From NCBI RefSeq assembly GCF_003265705.1, contig NW_020312817.1:51187504-51251503 (forward strand): DNA of 64,000 nucleotides. The letters run 5' to 3'. This document shows, piece by piece, positions 62,501 to 64,000 of the stretch (position 1 is its first letter; every line of letters begins with the position of its first letter). The notes beneath the pieces were generated by a model that was not told the DNA's origin, did no database searches, and worked only from the letters and a program-made list of their open reading frames with translations. Origin of the DNA: Callorhinus ursinus. Taxonomy: Eukaryota > Chordata > Mammalia > Carnivora > Otariidae. The translations under genes were made by a program, and so were the position numbers.

Positions 62501-64000
62501 AGTTTTCATTATAGTTATATACAGTGCCATGTTCCCCAGGGGACTTAGAGTACGTGGAAGCAGAGAGCAGGCTTTGAGTGATTGCTATCAGGGGCTCTTA
62601 TACATTCGATGACCACTGGAATAGGTCAATAATTTTTTTCTCAAAGACACTTTCTATATAATTCTTTAAGGCAGGATTGTCTCAGAGTCTGCTTCATACT
62701 ATTGACTTTTGGATAACATTGGCTTAGGAAGAAAGTCAAGCTGCATAGTGAAGACCTGAAGCATTGCTAGGTCGCCTGTGGAGAGGTCAGGGTGGTTGTG
62801 GGCAAACTTGGAGTTACCATGATGAAACGTGTTGGTTAAGCAGTCCTGAATTTCAGAGGACACTAAAGAGTATGAATCCATCTCTTGGAAACTCAGTTAT
62901 CGGGACATGAGTACTGGTGGAAATAGAGTTAAAGGAGAGAAGTTGGCTCTCTACGAAATTAAAGAAATCTTGGAAATGTTAAATCATTGTAACAAATGGC
63001 ACCATTTCCTAAGGGATTCTTGTGAAAAGTTTAGAATTGACTTCCTTTCCCATTAAAGTATATATATTTTTTACTTTATCTAAAGGACACTTTTCATATT
63101 GTATCTTAAGCATTTGGTACCTCTTCAAGTCTTAAAAGGGAGCCATCTGAAGAATCTAAGGTTTGAAGAGAGACAAAAAGAGGAAATTTGAGCTTAGTAA
63201 AATTTTAAATCTGATCTCTCTGGATTATATGAAAATAACAGATGCCTCTTTTCACAGGGTCTGTATAGTGCTTGAAGATGCAAATGACCTATGGGTAGAC
63301 TATTGAAGGACATTTTGTGTGTTTCAGTATCATTAATTTCAGATCCCCTAGCTTCTATCTTCAGCCTCATCTTTCTGAATTATAATTTTAAAACAAGCTT
63401 TCTCTTTCTGCTCTCTTCCATCTGAGAAACAATAAGGTAAGAAGATTGATGATAGACTTTGAGTTCATATGCAGAAAAATAAACTTGTTTTTTTGTAATT
63501 TGCAGTGCTTTGCACATGGGCAAATCTAACGATAATTAGTCATTATTACTTTTAATATGATGGAGACAATAACTTGTTCCATGAGGTAAGCTCCATGGCT
63601 AATGAATTTTGTCTTTTGGCTGATCGACTGGTTAATGGAATCAGAAAAATATTTTATATCGCTTCTTTATAATTATGCTTTCATTCTCTACTGGAAGTAC
63701 ATAGGAATTTGGGTAGCCAGTCTTAACAGAGCATATTTTTGTTTATCTACTTTATCATTTGTTTTCCCCTTTTCTCAGTTTCATTTTATGTTCCTGGATC
63801 TGTAATTCTCATTTTGATTCTGGATCTGCATTGAAACTTACAGATTTGCTAGAGAGAATCATGAAGTTGGCAATTGTATATGTATATATGCAGTAATCAA
63901 GAGTTCACCCTCTGCATTCTTTGCTTTCTCTGCAAGACCTGGAATACTGTAGATATCCATATAAGACGTCAGATTTAAAACTCAAGTACAGTGGGAATTT
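62501..64000. other. Intron sequence, nothing recognised
   Basis: About 1.5 kb of AT-rich unique DNA to the window end. No further EXOC6B exon found. Confidence 0.5.

Overview
This is a stretch of mammalian nuclear DNA from a carnivore, most likely an arctoid caniform (bear, seal or mustelid group). The evidence is about 26 tRNA-Lys-derived CAN-SINE copies and several L1 3' ends of the carnivore type. I see no prokaryotic genes, operons, CRISPR arrays or true tRNA/rRNA genes. Nearly all open reading frames of 60-170 codons fall inside retrotransposons or are chance frames in AT-rich intron.

The window lies inside one large gene on the + strand. The only cellular protein-coding segment I can support is a 142-bp internal exon at 51446-51587, with a good AG acceptor and GTAAG donor. 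It encodes 47 codons near the C-terminal end of EXOC6B (SEC15B), a subunit of the exocyst vesicle-tethering complex. The ~51.4 kb before it and ~12.4 kb after it therefore read as the flanking introns. The other gene-derived segment is a processed pseudogene of ATP5MC2 (mitochondrial ATP synthase c-subunit) at about 14700-15325, with lost start, frameshifts and a remnant poly-A tail.

Layout: 0.16-2.2 kb, antisense L1 holding two SINEs. 2.2-9.6 kb, mostly unique DNA with scattered SINEs, MIR, L2 and MER20. 9.6-14.7 kb, a decayed L1/HAL1. 14.7-15.3 kb, the ATP5MC2 pseudogene. 16.5-21.3 kb, another decayed L1 into which a SINE and younger L1 3' ends have jumped, including a 100-N assembly gap. 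21.8-23.8 kb, a DNA-transposon fragment and a probable MaLR element with two LTR copies. 26.7-33.5 kb, a dense mosaic of ancient L1/HAL1 pieces in both orientations, SINEs and an MLT1-like LTR. 35.6-36.1 kb, an MLT2/ERVL-like LTR with a grown TG microsatellite. 40.8-45.4 kb, a composite ancient L1 with at least four later insertions. 50.2-51.2 kb, a SINE pair and L1 tail just upstream of the exon. 52.1-56.3 kb, L1 and HAL1 pieces, one flanked by a near-perfect 51-bp inverted repeat. 56.3-64 kb, mostly unique intron with MIR and L2 relics.

I found no undescribed biological system. The most useful unusual signals are structural: the inverted flank duplication around an L1 (52650-52700 / 53455-53505), a SINE pair sharing one target-site duplication (50511-50944), a two-module L1 3' UTR in the younger copies, and an assembly gap whose missing content can be predicted from a second copy in this same window. 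Repeat family names come from my recognition of consensus-like wording, not from a database search.
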